Shown here one piece after another: positions 33,979 through 46,100 of a stretch of DNA of 64,000 nt (positions are counted from its first letter, which is position 1; each line of letters opens with the position of its first letter). The position numbers were made by a program, and so were the translations under genes. The DNA lies in assembly GCA_019916065.1 (NCBI GenBank), contig CM034236.1, positions 22,666,941 to 22,730,940 on the forward strand, written 5' to 3'. A model generated the notes under the pieces. The model had not been told where the DNA came from. It worked only from the letters and a program-made list of their open reading frames with translations, and did no database searches. Source of the stretch: Vitellaria paradoxa (Eukaryota; Streptophyta; Magnoliopsida; Ericales; Sapotaceae).

Positions 33979-35063
33979 GCTAAAAGGTAAAATAAGATCG
34001 ATATAGAATGATAGAAAGCAAAATAAAAAAGAGAAATAGCGAGTGATGAAGAAGTTTAGGAGAGAGAGAGAAGAAAGAAGAAGAGAGGGAGACGAAACAA
34101 GTTATGAAAATTTCGATAACTCAATTTTTTATATTCATTATTATGTTTAATTTTAATTACTTTAAACCTTTAAATAAGTTAACACATTCTTGAGATTACT
34201 AAAAATAAAGTAAAAATCAAACATTCTTACTTAAAATAAATCTGAATAAAATTTTTTAAAAAATAAAATAAATTTCTAATAAAATAAAGTAAAATTTTAA
34301 TATAAATCTAATTTTAATAAAGTAAAATTTTAATAATAATTATTTAATAATATATATATATTTTTGACTTCCGCATCCAACAATCGAAAGTCTCCTTACC
34401 AAAGTTCAGATCCCATAAATGTAAGCAGCCATTTTAAAAAAATTGACCCCTCAAAATATTAAATCACTGGGTAATATTTACTTTTCTTAAGATAATAAAA
34501 AGAAATGAAAAAAACAAAGAAAAGAAGGAATTAAAAAAAAAAAAAAAACTGCTCTGTCTGACACAAGAATTCGATCTGTTTGGGCATTGGCAGTTGAGTT
34601 GGTCCCACATAGTGCACGAAGCAGTAGCTGTAGTCAGGCACGCGCCTATTGATTAGGCTCATTCGCATTTATTTCAAGCGCAACAGAGCATGCGCCATTA
34701 TGGAATTAAATAATAAATTATCACAGCAGACACCCTTTTATTTATTTATTTATTTTTTTGGGGAGTGGGGGGTTAAGTAATCATAGCGGGCTAAAGACGA
34801 AGCATTGCCCATGCCAATGCCATGCTGCCACCCAATAAATCGAGATGCAGGCCCTAAAGTTGCTTTTTCAATTTAAGGTTTCTGAAATTAAATCATACTC
34901 GTTCGGCTAAGATGAATTTGATCTTATTATTAATTTTAAAAATTTTATTTTTTACTCTTTTTAAGAATAAACTAGTAATTACTTAAGAAAGATATATACA
35001 AATATAAAAATTTATCTTACCCCATCTTATCAGTGCACAAATAATTTTTTTTTAACTCTCAAA
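33979..35063. other. AT-rich intergenic DNA
   Basis: A GA-rich patch near 34050-34100, poly-A runs, and a slightly GC-richer segment at 34555-34700. No gene supported. Confidence 0.4.
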
Positions 35064-35670
35064 GATTTAGATTCAAATAATCTTTTTCTCTTAAACATTT
35101 AGATTCTCATAAAATCTTTCTCTAACAAAGATTTAGATTCTTAGGGTCGTGATTTCTGCAACTAGCAACTCCATCGTGCCACAATTAATTATCTGAACTA
35201 ATTAGATCACCCAGTTACCGAAAGACCACCGAAATTTCTTTCTCCCTTAGCAGTGTCGAAAATCTAAATAAAAAAAAAGATCACTCAAAAGTTTACTAAG
35301 CAAGAAACTTATATATATTTATTTAGAAATATGGAGGACAGCTGAAATAACCGATTTAGATTCAAATAATCTCTCTATAAAACATTTGAATTCTCATAAA
35401 ATCTCTCTCTATCAAAGATTTAGATTCTCAGAAGTCATGATTTCTGCAACTAGCAACTCCATCGTGCAATTGCACACAATCAATTATCCAAACTAATTAA
35501 ATTATCTAGTCTCTGAAAGGCCACTATAATCTCTTTCTCCTTTCACAGTTTTGAAAACCCAAATAAAAAAAAAAAGAAAAAGAAAAAAGAGATCACTCAA
35601 GTTTACTAAGCAAGAAACTTATATATATATATATTTAAATATAAATATAGAGAACATATAAAATTACCGA
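35064..35670 (+). repeat. Two-copy tandem duplication, ~290-bp unit
   Basis: 35064-35352 and 35353 to about 35670 share GATTTAGATTCAAATAATCT, TGATTTCTGCAACTAGCAAC and GTTTACTAAGCAAGAAACTT in the same order. The copies have diverged by substitutions and by expansion of poly-A and TA tracts. No coding frame. Confidence 0.85.
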
Positions 35671-36665
35671 TTTAAAAAAAATCAAGGAAGAAAAAAAAAA
35701 AGAAAAGATGGAAGAAGGGTAAATAGATCTGCATACGTATGGAATAGGATAGGATAAGTTTTTACATTTGTATTTATTTTTCTTAATTAATTACTAGTTT
35801 ATCCTTTAAAAAATTCAAAAATTAAAATTTTAAAATGAATGATCAAATGAAGTTTACCTCAATTGAATAGATAGAATTTAACTTCAACAACCAGAAGTTG
35901 ATAAAGAACTTTAGACCCCCAATCTATTAAATTGTGCCATTTGAAGGCCTATGCAATTACTCTAATATAATAAAGGATTGTAGGGTGGTGAGCTTGCGAT
36001 TCTTTATTTTCTTATATTTGTTTGGGCTTCTCAATTAGTTATTTATTTAATTATTATATAATTATATGACATGTAATTTACTATATATAAATTTGGCATT
36101 GTAAGAAAAATATCACATATATTTTGTTAGAGAATATGTCAAATTGTCTAGTTGTTGATCGAGTCACAAGGTTATAGATGGGTAGAGCACAAGAATCGAT
36201 CTTGCGTTATGTACTTATGGTGAATGCAACAGCATACTTCGAGGGATCCTGGCCTTCTAATTGGTTTAATTAAAGAAAAACCACAACCTTAATATCAACA
36301 TAAGTTGAGAATAATATTCATTCTTCCCTTTTTATTCATGACTTTAAACTATTAAATAGCTGAACAACTCTTACAATTTTAAGCAAAATCTCTTACTTAA
36401 AGAAAAGGAAAAGGAAAATACATATGTATAAAGAAAAAGAAAAGGAAAATACATATATATAACTTAAGACCAGAATTATTCGAAGCAAAGTAATATAGAC
36501 ATCACAAAAGACACCAAGTTGACTCCCTAATTATCTCCCTTAATTTGGTCCATAATAACTAAGGTGGAGAAATGACTTGAATACTTAATGTTTATCGATA
36601 TAAAAATACCTATTTATCAAATAAGCTCACCTATATTCACTTAATTCTTTTTTTCTTGTTTTTTA
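35671..36665. other. AT-rich intergenic DNA, left flank of the gypsy element
   Basis: No gene or classified repeat. A 22-bp A-rich phrase (AAAGGAAAATACATAT...) is repeated at about 36402-36460. Confidence 0.4.
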
Positions 36666-36670
36666 GGAAT
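36666..36670 (+). repeat. Putative target-site duplication, left (GGAAT)
   Basis: GGAAT before the left LTR compares with GAAAT at 49458-49462 after the right LTR; four of five bases match. Confidence 0.5.
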
Positions 36671-37208
36671 TGTGGGGAAAAAAAATACCCTCGTTCATTG
36701 TCACCGTGCCAATAGAGCTCCCTTGAAAATGCCCATAAAACAAAAGAATGTTAGGGAAAATGGCCGGATAGGGTTCCCGACCAAAGACTATTTGATGGTA
36801 AAATCAGCACAGGCTCGAGAGAATAATTGTATGGAATGTAAGAGTTTAGTTGATAATAGTGAGCATACCTCACTTAGCACATCATGTGGATTATTTATAG
36901 GTTGAGAGAATGAATAAAATAATAGAGAAATGACTGAAAAAATAATATTATTATATTCCTTTAGTATATAATAATGGTTTACTTTACATTTAGTGAAATA
37001 ACTAAACTAACAATATTATAATAAATAAATTGAATTTATTACAATACCGTATTTATGGTTGCATTTAAACTAGGATTTATACTTTTCACTGTAGAGCCAA
37101 ATTAATGAGGACGAGGACTAGAAATGCTTAGGACTGAGCTCTTACTTGCTTGACGCAATTGTGCTCAGGGATGATGCCATGTGTCCAATATATATTTTTG
37201 TACTAACA
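36671..37208 (-). repeat. 3' LTR of the gypsy element
   Basis: 538 bp. On the plus strand it starts TGTGGGGAAAAAAAATAC and ends TACTAACA; on the minus strand it thus starts TGTTAGTACAAAAA. A minus-strand TATAAATA lies at plus 36892-36899. Relative to the other LTR it lacks about 100 bp after ACATTTA (about 37001). An apparent 77-codon plus-strand frame here (36672-36905) is LTR sequence. Confidence 0.88.
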
Positions 37209-37224
37209 TTATGCCCCCTCACTC
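37209..37224 (-). other. Polypurine tract of the gypsy element
   Basis: On the minus strand AGAGTGAGGGGGCATAA runs up to the LTR start TGTTAG. Position and purine content fit a plus-strand primer. Confidence 0.7.
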
Positions 37225-37540
37225 TAGTTGTAATAACTTGTTACCCAAGTAGAGTAAAATTTTGAATTTCAATCGTATGTTTGTTGGCTATAAAATCTTT
37301 TCGAATCCCTTTATTTTTGCCTCTCTGATGACGTGTCTCACCTTTATTGGTTTATAATTTGCTGCATTAATAACGTGTGGGGCGCCTTCTCAGCTTTAGC
37401 ACGCGCAATGTTTATTGTTGTAACAAAACCCTAGGAACCCCTCACCAATCTCATCAATGTTAATTCAAATTTAATAGCAACTGAGTGCCTTTTTGTCGTT
37501 AATTCGTCTCTTGGCTTTCCTGTAAGTTGCCATATATGCA

Positions 37541-37548
37541 TATAAATA
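37541..37548 (+). promoter_or_regulatory. TATA box of the antisense gene
   Basis: TATAAATA, 178 bp before the ATG at 37726, followed by a pyrimidine-rich leader. Upstream are ACGT-core motifs (GACGTGTC near 37331, AACGTGTGG near 37372) of the type bound by plant bZIP/bHLH factors. The inferred direction is opposite to the host retroelement. Confidence 0.5.
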
Positions 37549-38511
37549 CCTTTCATCTACCATCTGCACCCTTTTTCGAAACCCTTAGATTCTTAAGCTT
37601 CTCTACTTCACCTCTATGACTCAAAACTTCTAAAAGCATTTCCTCACCAGAGTTTAAGTTTCTCCGATGAGTATTAGAAATTTCTAGGGATTCTTCTTCA
37701 TCTCTTCTTCTTTTCTTTTCAAAAAATGGGTAGACTTTCTAATAAGCTCACGGGCAAAGATAATATAGCCGCATTTAGGCCAAGATATAACATTCCTGTG
37801 AATGCCAAAATTAGACTTCCTTGTGAAGGGGACGTTCTGACTACGATAGTGGAGTTCCCAATAGTGGCCATCATTGAAAGTGGTTTTAGGTTCCTAGTAA
37901 ATCCCTTTCTCAGGAAAGTTATGAGAAGGTTTAGCCTTTTTCTTAGGATAGTGTCCCATAATTTTTATACAATAGTTAATGGGGTCTACCATATTAATCA
38001 ATTGTACAATATAAATACAACTTGTTGGGATTTACTTTATTGTTATAGCATTAAGAGGGTTAGAAGGGAATAGGATAAATGGTGCCTGGAGTCCTGGCCT
38101 GATGGGGATTAGTGCACATGCTCCTGGATAACATAAAAGCATTTGAAGAAGATGTTTACATTGTCACAGGTAGCTGGATGTCCAGACATGACGAGGACCT
38201 TGAATTTCAGATTCTTCTTACTGGCTTGGGTTTGAGTCAACTGACTTCAGTGTGTTTGCTTTTCACTTGATGAATTTCCTCTGAAAATTTTTCTAACAGC
38301 TTTCTTTTATTTACACTTGAAAAACTTGAGAAATCATTTGCCAAAGGACTGCAAGTAGATCTTGAATTTTTGAAGACCGTCTGGGCTAACTTGGGAGGTT
38401 CAGACACATATCCTTTTAGAAGATCACCTTCGTTGTTCATTAACTACGTGCTAAGCTACAGATATTTCATATCCCCTCTCAAAGCTACGATATCAAAGCA
38501 ACCACAAATTT

Positions 38512-39967
38512 AGGGATGTAAACGGATAGGCTACCTACCTAATTAGTCAATTCTATTACCAAACCTGTTTATTTTTTGCTTACTATTACCGTCGCAAACT
38601 CGTTTATCCCAAACCCATCCCATCCCGTCCCAAACCCACGACACCTATTTATGTTCAAGGCATACTGGATGCATTTTTACATTTATTTTTACACATGGTA
38701 GAGTCAGAAATTTTTTTCTAGGTACAGGGTAAAATTTTTCTTAGGTGTAGCGTTAAATTTTTCCTAGTGTTCTAAATAAAATTTTTCCTAAGTGTATAAT
38801 TTTTTAGGTGTATGTACACAAGTAAAATAATTTTTTTTTCTAAAATTTCAGATGTGGCGGCGACTACCCTCTAGTGTGACTTCGCCTCTACATATGTACA
38901 TATATATATGCACTTGATCTAATAATAAGAGAAGAAGATGAAAATATGATAATATTTGAACTATTCAAATTCAGTTATATATATCCGATACTTAATTATA
39001 TATATACATATATATTCAAATTCAATTACTTTTGGTATCCTTAGCTCCTATTTGCTTCAAAGCTACTTTGTCATAAAGAAATCCAATTGCTTTCACATTG
39101 AGAACATTAGCCCCACTAGATAAACAACAATAGCAAAATTAACAAGAGTTGAGCAATACTTTAGGCCGAATAAATAGAAGATAATCACGTACATTAGAGG
39201 CCATTGCCTTCCCAAACAAAAACCCATGACCACAGAAGCTAAGCAGACAGAGTTTGGGAATGCAAAGGTAAATTTTATTAGGGCAATTAACTACCCTTAT
39301 ACGCAAATACATCATTTGCTGTGTTTGTTTGAGTTACGTGGAATTCAAGATTAGATTACATTTTACAAATCAGGATAGACATGTAAAAAAAAAAATTGAC
39401 AATACACATAGAGCCTTTCAAAAAATATTTCAAAATAAATCAATCTAAAAAAAAGACTCACTTGAAGAAGGAAAGCCGTCGGTTGGAGAGTTGGAGAAAA
39501 GAACAATGGCTGTTGATGATTACAGTGGCACGATTGTAAGCGACAGGAGAAAAAACGGAAGGGTGTTTGATTCTCAAATTTGGGAGTTGCAGCTACTATA
39601 TATGACATTATATACTAGGGCGAAAATGAGTGAAAGTTCATAAATGACTTTGCTTAAGAATTTCAAAAATTTTATTTTAGGGATAAAAGTTTAAATATAT
39701 AAATATATATTTTATTTTATTTTATTAAGTGGCATTTAACGGATACCCTATAGGTATCGGGTATCAAGTACCCTATAAGTATAAACGGGTATCGGATATC
39801 GAGTATCGGGTACCCTACAGGCAAATCCCATACCCGTCCCAAACCCGCATGGAAATTAAATTTCAATCCCAAATCTGTCCCAATCTCATTAGGGTATTTC
39901 TCAACGGGTGTTTATTGGGTTCGGTCGAGTCGAGTACCCTTGTGTACCCATCCCATGACATTTATAC
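38512..39967. mobile_element. hAT-like non-autonomous element nested in the antisense gene
   Basis: The left end AGGGATGTAAAC is faced by a decayed inverse at the right end (GACATTTATAC). Subterminal CCCGTCCCAAACCC motifs occur near both ends (38626 and 39834), as in several plant hAT families. Flanks ACAAATTT (38504-38511) and ACAGATTT (39968-39975) match at 7 of 8 bases, the hAT duplication length. No transposase was recognised. The inner 0.6 kb has exon-like content on the minus strand. Confidence 0.5.
39000..39608 (-). pseudogene. Exon-like minus-strand sequence inside the hAT-like element
   Basis: From the minus-strand ATG at 39608 the text MSYIVAATPKFENQTPFRFF continues for about 48 residues and reaches a possible splice donor (CTTCAA/GTGAGTC, plus ~39456). 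It is rich in Ser/Thr/Phe/Pro and short of acidic residues, as plastid transit peptides are. A minus-strand TATA-rich stretch lies ~100 bp upstream. Further down, after a TTTATCTAG acceptor-like site (plus ~39115), an open stretch includes NVLNVKAIGFLYDKVALKQ. I do not recognise the protein. It could be a captured host gene fragment or chance. Confidence 0.3.
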
Positions 39968-40792
39968 ACAGATTTGCTCTAAAGCTAGTTCAATTGCATC
40001 CTCGAGCAAAAAGAACACTACTACCAACAAAAACATCCAAATTACCATCCTGAGCTTCCTCTCATAATCCCATTAGTGTTGCCCAAGCAACAAGTCGAAG
40101 TGGTTGGAGTTGAGGAGGAGGAAGATGAAGGGGACGATCTACCAATTGCCTTAAACCCTACTCTTTGCTAGTTACTTGAGACTAAGAAAGAAGAAGACAT
40201 TGCTCTCACTTGTATAAACTTTCTCGAGCAAAAGATGACTCCAAAGATCAATCTAAAGAAGATGACTAAGGCTACAGTCGATAATAAACATACCAAACAA
40301 ATGGTGTCCTCAGGGAGGAAGGCTACTTCAAGCATATCCATCAACAAGCCAACTGATAGTGACCAAAGGAAGCATCCCTGACCTAATGGGGACCAGGGAC
40401 TTCAAAGGACAAAAGAAAGAAGACTTCGAATAACCCTTCTGGTCCTATCCTTCTACCTCAAGCTCCCTCGGGGTTCCTAGTCAGTGAAACTTCTTCCACT
40501 TTCTACTACTGTTTGAACTGCACCAGCTAGCGCTTCTACCTCAACTGCACCAATCGACCATCCTACTATAAGGCATCGGATAATAAACACCCCAACCTTC
40601 AAGCCAAAGATAATCATTAAGACTATCGACCATCCTTAAGGTCATTTGATGATAGAGAGGGAGTCGGCATTCATTGGGATTGATTATTTGACCATAGTTG
40701 CCAGGGCCACCATCATCTCTTTTGATCGTAAAAGGATACACAGGAACACGGGTAAGGACCTCTTCATCAACAATTTAAAGTTTGTAATGCAA

Positions 40793-40871
40793 GTAAAATC
40801 TTGTGTAATTTAATTGTTAAGTTTTTTATTTTCTTACAGATTGTGTTTACTTTTTTTTTATTTTATTGCAG
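40793..40871 (+). other. Probable intron in the antisense gene
   Basis: Begins GTAAAAT after ATGCAA, is T-rich and ends TTTATTGCAG before AGCTCC. Length 79 bp, typical for a short plant intron. Removing it links the segment ending NNLKFVMQ to the coiled-coil segment starting near SSYHALEAFERVKD. Confidence 0.55.
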
Positions 40872-41507
40872 AGCTCCTACCATGCCCTTGAGGCATTTGA
40901 AAGGGTCAAGGACATGTAAGCAAAGTTCACCTATGATAAAGTAGAACTCCAAGTAGCAAAGAACAAGATTGCCGAGCAGGGCAAATTTGAAGAAGAGATG
41001 AAGAAAAAGCTGAAGACTACTGAATCGGAGAAGATCAATGCTGAGCAAAGTCTTGGTTCCATCTAAGATCGATTGAAGGCTTTGGAATGACAACTGGCTT
41101 CCAAAGCAGATGAATTGGTAGCAATGGATCAATTACTTGCTGCCAAGGATGCTGAGCAGGTTGCCGTTGCTATTGAGCTTGCCAAGAAGATAGAAGAGCT
41201 TAAGAAGAAAGATGAAGAACTGAAGACAAAGGAGAAAGAAACAAAGAAAGATTTTGAAGACCTTTAGGATGACTTCATCCAATAGTTCATCAATGTTCGC
41301 AACTTCTACTTCTTGGATGGCTAGGAAGCAATGATGGCAAAAGTTGGGATGGAGGTTTCCTCGAATACCTTCAAGAATGTAGAGTGGCTTAGCCCAAATA
41401 AGGAGAAACCACTCTTTAACTTTGAGAGGCCTCTATACACCACAATGCCTGCAGAAGAAATGGGAGACAAGAAATTTCCATACATTGTAACTTTAAACTT
41501 TGAATGA

Positions 41508-42190
41508 AATGAAATGGAATTTCTTTTTGTTAATGACCTTGTTGTGTACTTGCTTTGAATGCCTTAAGAACTTTACTAATATCTTTTTTGTTAATAAACT
41601 TGTACTTGAATGGACTTTCATTTGAGAATAAATGCCTTATGGGAATGAATTTTGAAAACTTGTAAGTCTTAAAACTTAAAACTTGCAAATTGTTATGGCT
41701 TAAAGAAAGTCAGGTTGAAGTATCACTTTATATAATGAAACCTTTCAAACCATAACTGTTATGGTTAGAGCAAAGCACTTGACCATCCTAAGATGGGAGC
41801 AAAAATGATTTAGTATGAAAACCTAAAATAGTTTAAGGAAGCTTATTGAGGTTAATCCTTTCTTGCTACTGACCAAGTCTAACTAGGTCAGAACAGTGTG
41901 AATCTTTTCACTAAAGCCTAGCAGTTTGAAAAAAAAACTTGGCTTGAAGGATAATGGAGTTCAGCTATCTTAGAGATAGAAGCAAAACTAGCCTGGTTTG
42001 AAAAACTTATAAAAGTTTGACATGGCTAGCCCCTGATCAATGATTTGACTAGGATTTTGGATGTCAATGACTGGGCTTAAGTCAGTCATATGATAATCCT
42101 TTCAATAAGCAAAGCTAGTTGAACAATAATCCTTTTGATCATAATTTTGACAATCATTTTGGCAACGCTTTTTGAAAATATGTAATTTTC
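41508..42190. other. Non-coding internal part of the gypsy element
   Basis: Between the antisense gene's stop and the nested solo LTR. No conserved frame on either strand; short phrases such as ATAATCCTTTTGA recur on both sides of the solo LTR. Confidence 0.4.
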
Positions 42191-42970
42191 TGCTAGTAAT
42201 CCCAATTAATCAACCACACACACACAATTGTAGAAAGCGAGATAAAAAGAACGAGGAAACCCACATAGGGAAACCCCAAAAACTTTCACTAAAATAAATG
42301 TTGGTTACAACTCAAACCCTCGATAGATCGACTCTTTGACTCTATACTCTTGTTGACATTTGCTTGAATTCTTGATTCACCAACTCCTTTAGTGAAAGCC
42401 CTCCGACTCCTCGAAGACACAATACTGACTCTTCAGTAGCTTTGCTTAATCCTCAGCATTCACAAACCTCGAACCCGAACTCCTTCGGATTGGACACGAA
42501 TATGTTGGCTAAGAGTTTGAGAGAATTATTCGACTTTCTGGCTCATGAACTGTTGTGTATTCTCTCTGTATCTGACCCTAAAGACGCCCAGAAGATATAT
42601 ATAGAGAAACTGAGATGGCTAAGGCTCGAAATAGGCTGAAACTAGTTGAAAGAAGTACCTCACAGGAAGGACGTACTTGCGGCGTTCCCGCTACTCAGAG
42701 CGGCCTTCCCGCACGACTTATTCTCCAAGTCAAGCTCTCGGTATTTTCCCGCGCCTAACCGCAGCCTTCCCACAGGCTTCTTATGTAAATCAGGTTTGGC
42801 ACTTGTTTGACTTCTTCAGGACTTCCAGCCATTATGGAAATAATTTTTCTGAGGCCTTTTAGAATTTTATTTGACTTAAGACTCTAGTGTCTTAACCTAC
42901 ACTAAGTCTAAAAGTACAAACACTTCTCTTTGATCATGGATTTGTCAATTTACAATATTTGGTCTTGACA
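42191..42970 (-). repeat. Solo LTR (copia-like), copy 1, nested in the gypsy element
   Basis: TGCTAG...TTGACA on the plus strand. Homologous throughout to 52107-53169, apart from about 200 bp it lacks in the U3-like part. On the minus strand a TATATATATCTTCTGG promoter (plus 42592-42607) precedes R/U5-type text with GTGAAAGTTTTTGGGG and ends in GTGTGTGTGGTTG. No primer site or coding region adjoins it, so it is a solo LTR or an isolated fragment. Confidence 0.65.
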
Positions 42971-43199
42971 CTTTTGATAATCCTTTTGACAATCCTTTTG
43001 ATAAACCTTTTTAAGAACTAGAAGTTCTTTTCTGTATTATCTCTTTGAATGAATACATCTGATCAGCAACAAAAATAGCTTTACAATTCTTTCAAACATG
43101 AAAGAGCTTTAGATGAGCTGCATTCTAAGGTCTCTTCTCTAGACTTTCTTCCAAGTTTAGTAATCGATAGATACCATTTCTTAGCACTTTTGTCACTTA

Positions 43200-46100
43200 A
43201 AAAGGACCTTCCTAATTAGCGTTAAGACCACCCTCTATTGGATCTTTCCTTGCTCCCACCAACTTCCTCAGGACATAGTCAACAACTTTGACCTCCCTTG
43301 GATTAAACTTCTTATTGAACTTATTCTACATCTCCTATTGATAGGTTGCTAATCTAATTACAGCTGATTCTCTTTTCTCGTCAATTTGGTCCGAGCTTAC
43401 TCCCATTGATTTGTCATTCTCCCTTTATCAAAGGCGAGTGTCGAGTGTTCGAATCGTCAACATGCCGACTTTTAGTGGAATTATAACCTCCATCCCATAA
43501 GCTAGAGAGAATAGAGTTTTACCTGTTGATCTTCTTGGGGTCATTATGTAAGTCTAAATAACAATTAGCAATTCTTCAAACGCCTTTCCTTTAGTAGCTT
43601 CAAGCTTCTTCTTAATCCCATTAAGAATGATCTTCTTGGATGTCTCAGTTTGTCCATTACTTTGAAAATAGGTAGACAGTGAATAAATATTCTTGATCTT
43701 GTACTTCGAATAATATTCTATAAATAGAGAACTATCAAACTTTATTCCATTATTAGAAATAAATATTCAAGGAATGCCATACCTTATGATGATGTTCTTC
43801 CAAATGAATTGAAAAGTGTTAGCATCTTTGACGTGGGCTAAGGGCTCTACCTTTACCCATTTAGTGAAGTAATCTATGTTAACTACCAAGCATTTTTTTA
43901 TTTCCTATGACAGTAGGTAGAGGTCTAACTATGTTGAGACCTTATTATGCAAATGGCCAAATACTGGTCAACGGATTGAGCTTCTGGGTAAGTTGATGTG
44001 GGATAGGAGAGAATTTTTGACATTTCTTGTACTTCCGAACATAAGATTGGTCATCTTTTTGCATTTGTGGCTACCAATAATCCTGAGTAATAACCCAATG
44101 TGCCAAGGATCTGCCCCCAGTGTGTGTTCCACAAGCCCCTTCATGTCTCTTATACAAAAAATCTTAAATTTTGTCAGGGTGAACACAGAGAGGATAGGAA
44201 CCTAAGAAAGACTTTTTGTAAAACTTTTTGTCAGAGAGAGCTAGAACCTTATTACTTTCATCTTGAGCTTCATTGTTTACATCTTATCCTCAAGCAAAGA
44301 ATCGTCTTTAAGATAAGTAATGATTGGATCTATCTAACAGGACTCTAAACAAAGGAACTCATCTCTTTAGGTTTTATGACACTAGGCTTTTCCAACACCT
44401 CCACAAACATTGTGTTAGCAAGCCTAGTGCAGGAGATTCTGTCAATGTTGCTAAAGCATCAACATGAGTGTTGTGGTCTTTTCTAATCAGCTCAATTCCA
44501 GTCACAATAAAGCCCTTTATCCTTTCTTTGGAAAGAGCCAAATATTTCGCTATCCTTTCATTTTGTGCAATATACTTTCCCTTCAGTTGATTAGCCACAA
44601 GTTGAGAATTTGTCTTAATCAAAAATTCTGAGCAAAGAGGCGCTGAGCAATATCCAGCCAAACGAAGTGCCTCATACTTGGCCTCATTGTTGGTAGCTAC
44701 AAAACCCAGCTTGATGGTGTATTTGATGGTTACCTCTCCAGACTTATAAAAATAACTCCAATCCCAACTCCTTTCTTGGATGAGGAGCCATCCACTTTAA
44801 TTTGTCATGACGATATTGCCTCTCCTGACTCTAAATTGATCAGCACTTGCCATACCTTTTGCACTTCCTCGGAGGCTAGAAAAATACACTCATCCATAAA
44901 GTTTGTAAGGACCTACACCTTTATTACTGTTCATTGAATGAATCGATGTCAAACACCCCTAAGATAACCGACCATTTTGCCATTTTCCTTATGATGTCAA
45001 CTTTCTTTAACATTTGGTCAATTGGTTGGTTAGTAATTACCTAGATGGTGCATGTCTAGAAGTAATGGGCTAGCTTTCTTGATGCCATTACTAATGTGAA
45101 AGTAAACTTTTGTAGGGGAGGTATTAACATTTTGCCTCTTGTAAAGTTTTGCTTATGTAGTAGATAGATTTTTGCTTCGAATCCTCTTCCTTGAGCAACA
45201 TAGATTGATAGCATCTTCTGAAAATGTCAAATAGAGTTGAAGTACATCCTCTCAATGGGGAGTTGATAAAAATAGGGGCAATTATCAGGTACTCTTTTGG
45301 CTTGGTCAATGCATGATCAGTTTCTTCGTCCTATATCATCTTATTTGCCCACTTTAATAATATAAAGAATGGTTGGCACTTGTCTGAAGCATGGTTGATA
45401 AATCTGTTGGATGTAGCAATCATCATAGTAAGCTTCTGACCTTTCATCTTTGTCCTCGAGGCAGTGGTCTCTTGAATGGCTTTAATCTAGTCGGGGTCAA
45501 CTTCGATGCCCCTTCTGGTGACTAAATGTCTAAGAAATTTGCTCAAATTAACCCCAGAGGCACACTTGGTGGCATTCAGCTTCAAACTATTTTTATCAAG
45601 GGTGGAGAATATGTGTTACAAATCTTAAATATGGCTTTCAGCTTCTCTGCTCTTTACCACCATGTCATCAATGTAGACCTCTATCGTCTAGCCGAAGTTT
45701 TCTTTAAAAATCTTTGTGACCAATGTTTGATAAGTTGCCCTACCATTTTTGAGACCAAAGGACATCACCTTATAATAATATATTCCCCTTGGAGTGATGA
45801 ACGAGGTCTTCTTCTTCTTTAGTTAATACATTAAAATTTGGTGATACTCCCAGTAGACATAAAAGAAAGACATTCTCGAGTTCCTAGTAATTGAGTCCAT
45901 AAGTTAGTCAATTTTGAGAAGTGGAAATGGATTTTTGGGCCATGTTTTATTCAAATCTGTGTAGTCAACATAAACTATCGACTTCTCATTCTTCTTCTTT
46001 ACCACTACTGTATTAGCTAGCTATTTGGGGTATGACACCTCCTGAATAGCCTCAATTTTTAACGATCTTCCCACCTTTTCAATAATTACTTTTGTATGTT

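Larger units (their letters stand above)
37726..41507 (+). pseudogene. Antisense gene of the Tat element (PF04195-like 'putative gypsy type transposon' protein)
   Basis: Lies between integrase and 3' LTR, on the strand opposite to gag-pol. Exon text from 37726 (MGRLSNKLTGKDN) includes PRYNIPVNAKIRLP, FPIVAIIESGFRFLVNPF and, after a frame break, VTGSWMSRHDEDLEF (about 38163), which together resemble the PF04195 'putative gypsy type transposon' domain. The hAT-like insertion 38512-39967 cuts the gene. It resumes with an acidic segment (VEEEEDEGDD, about 40110), then a GT...AG intron (40793-40871, 79 bp), then a lysine/glutamate-rich coiled-coil region (40900-41270, e.g. KIEELKKKDEELKTKEKETK) and a C-terminal part ending at TGA 41505. 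Several in-frame stops show it is dead. Function of this protein class is unknown; antisense ORFs at this position are known in Tat-type elements. Confidence 0.7.

Noticed and set aside
37726..38073. Independent host gene
   Set aside because: It lies wholly inside the LTR-bounded gypsy element, resembles the PF04195 class and is where Tat elements carry antisense ORFs.
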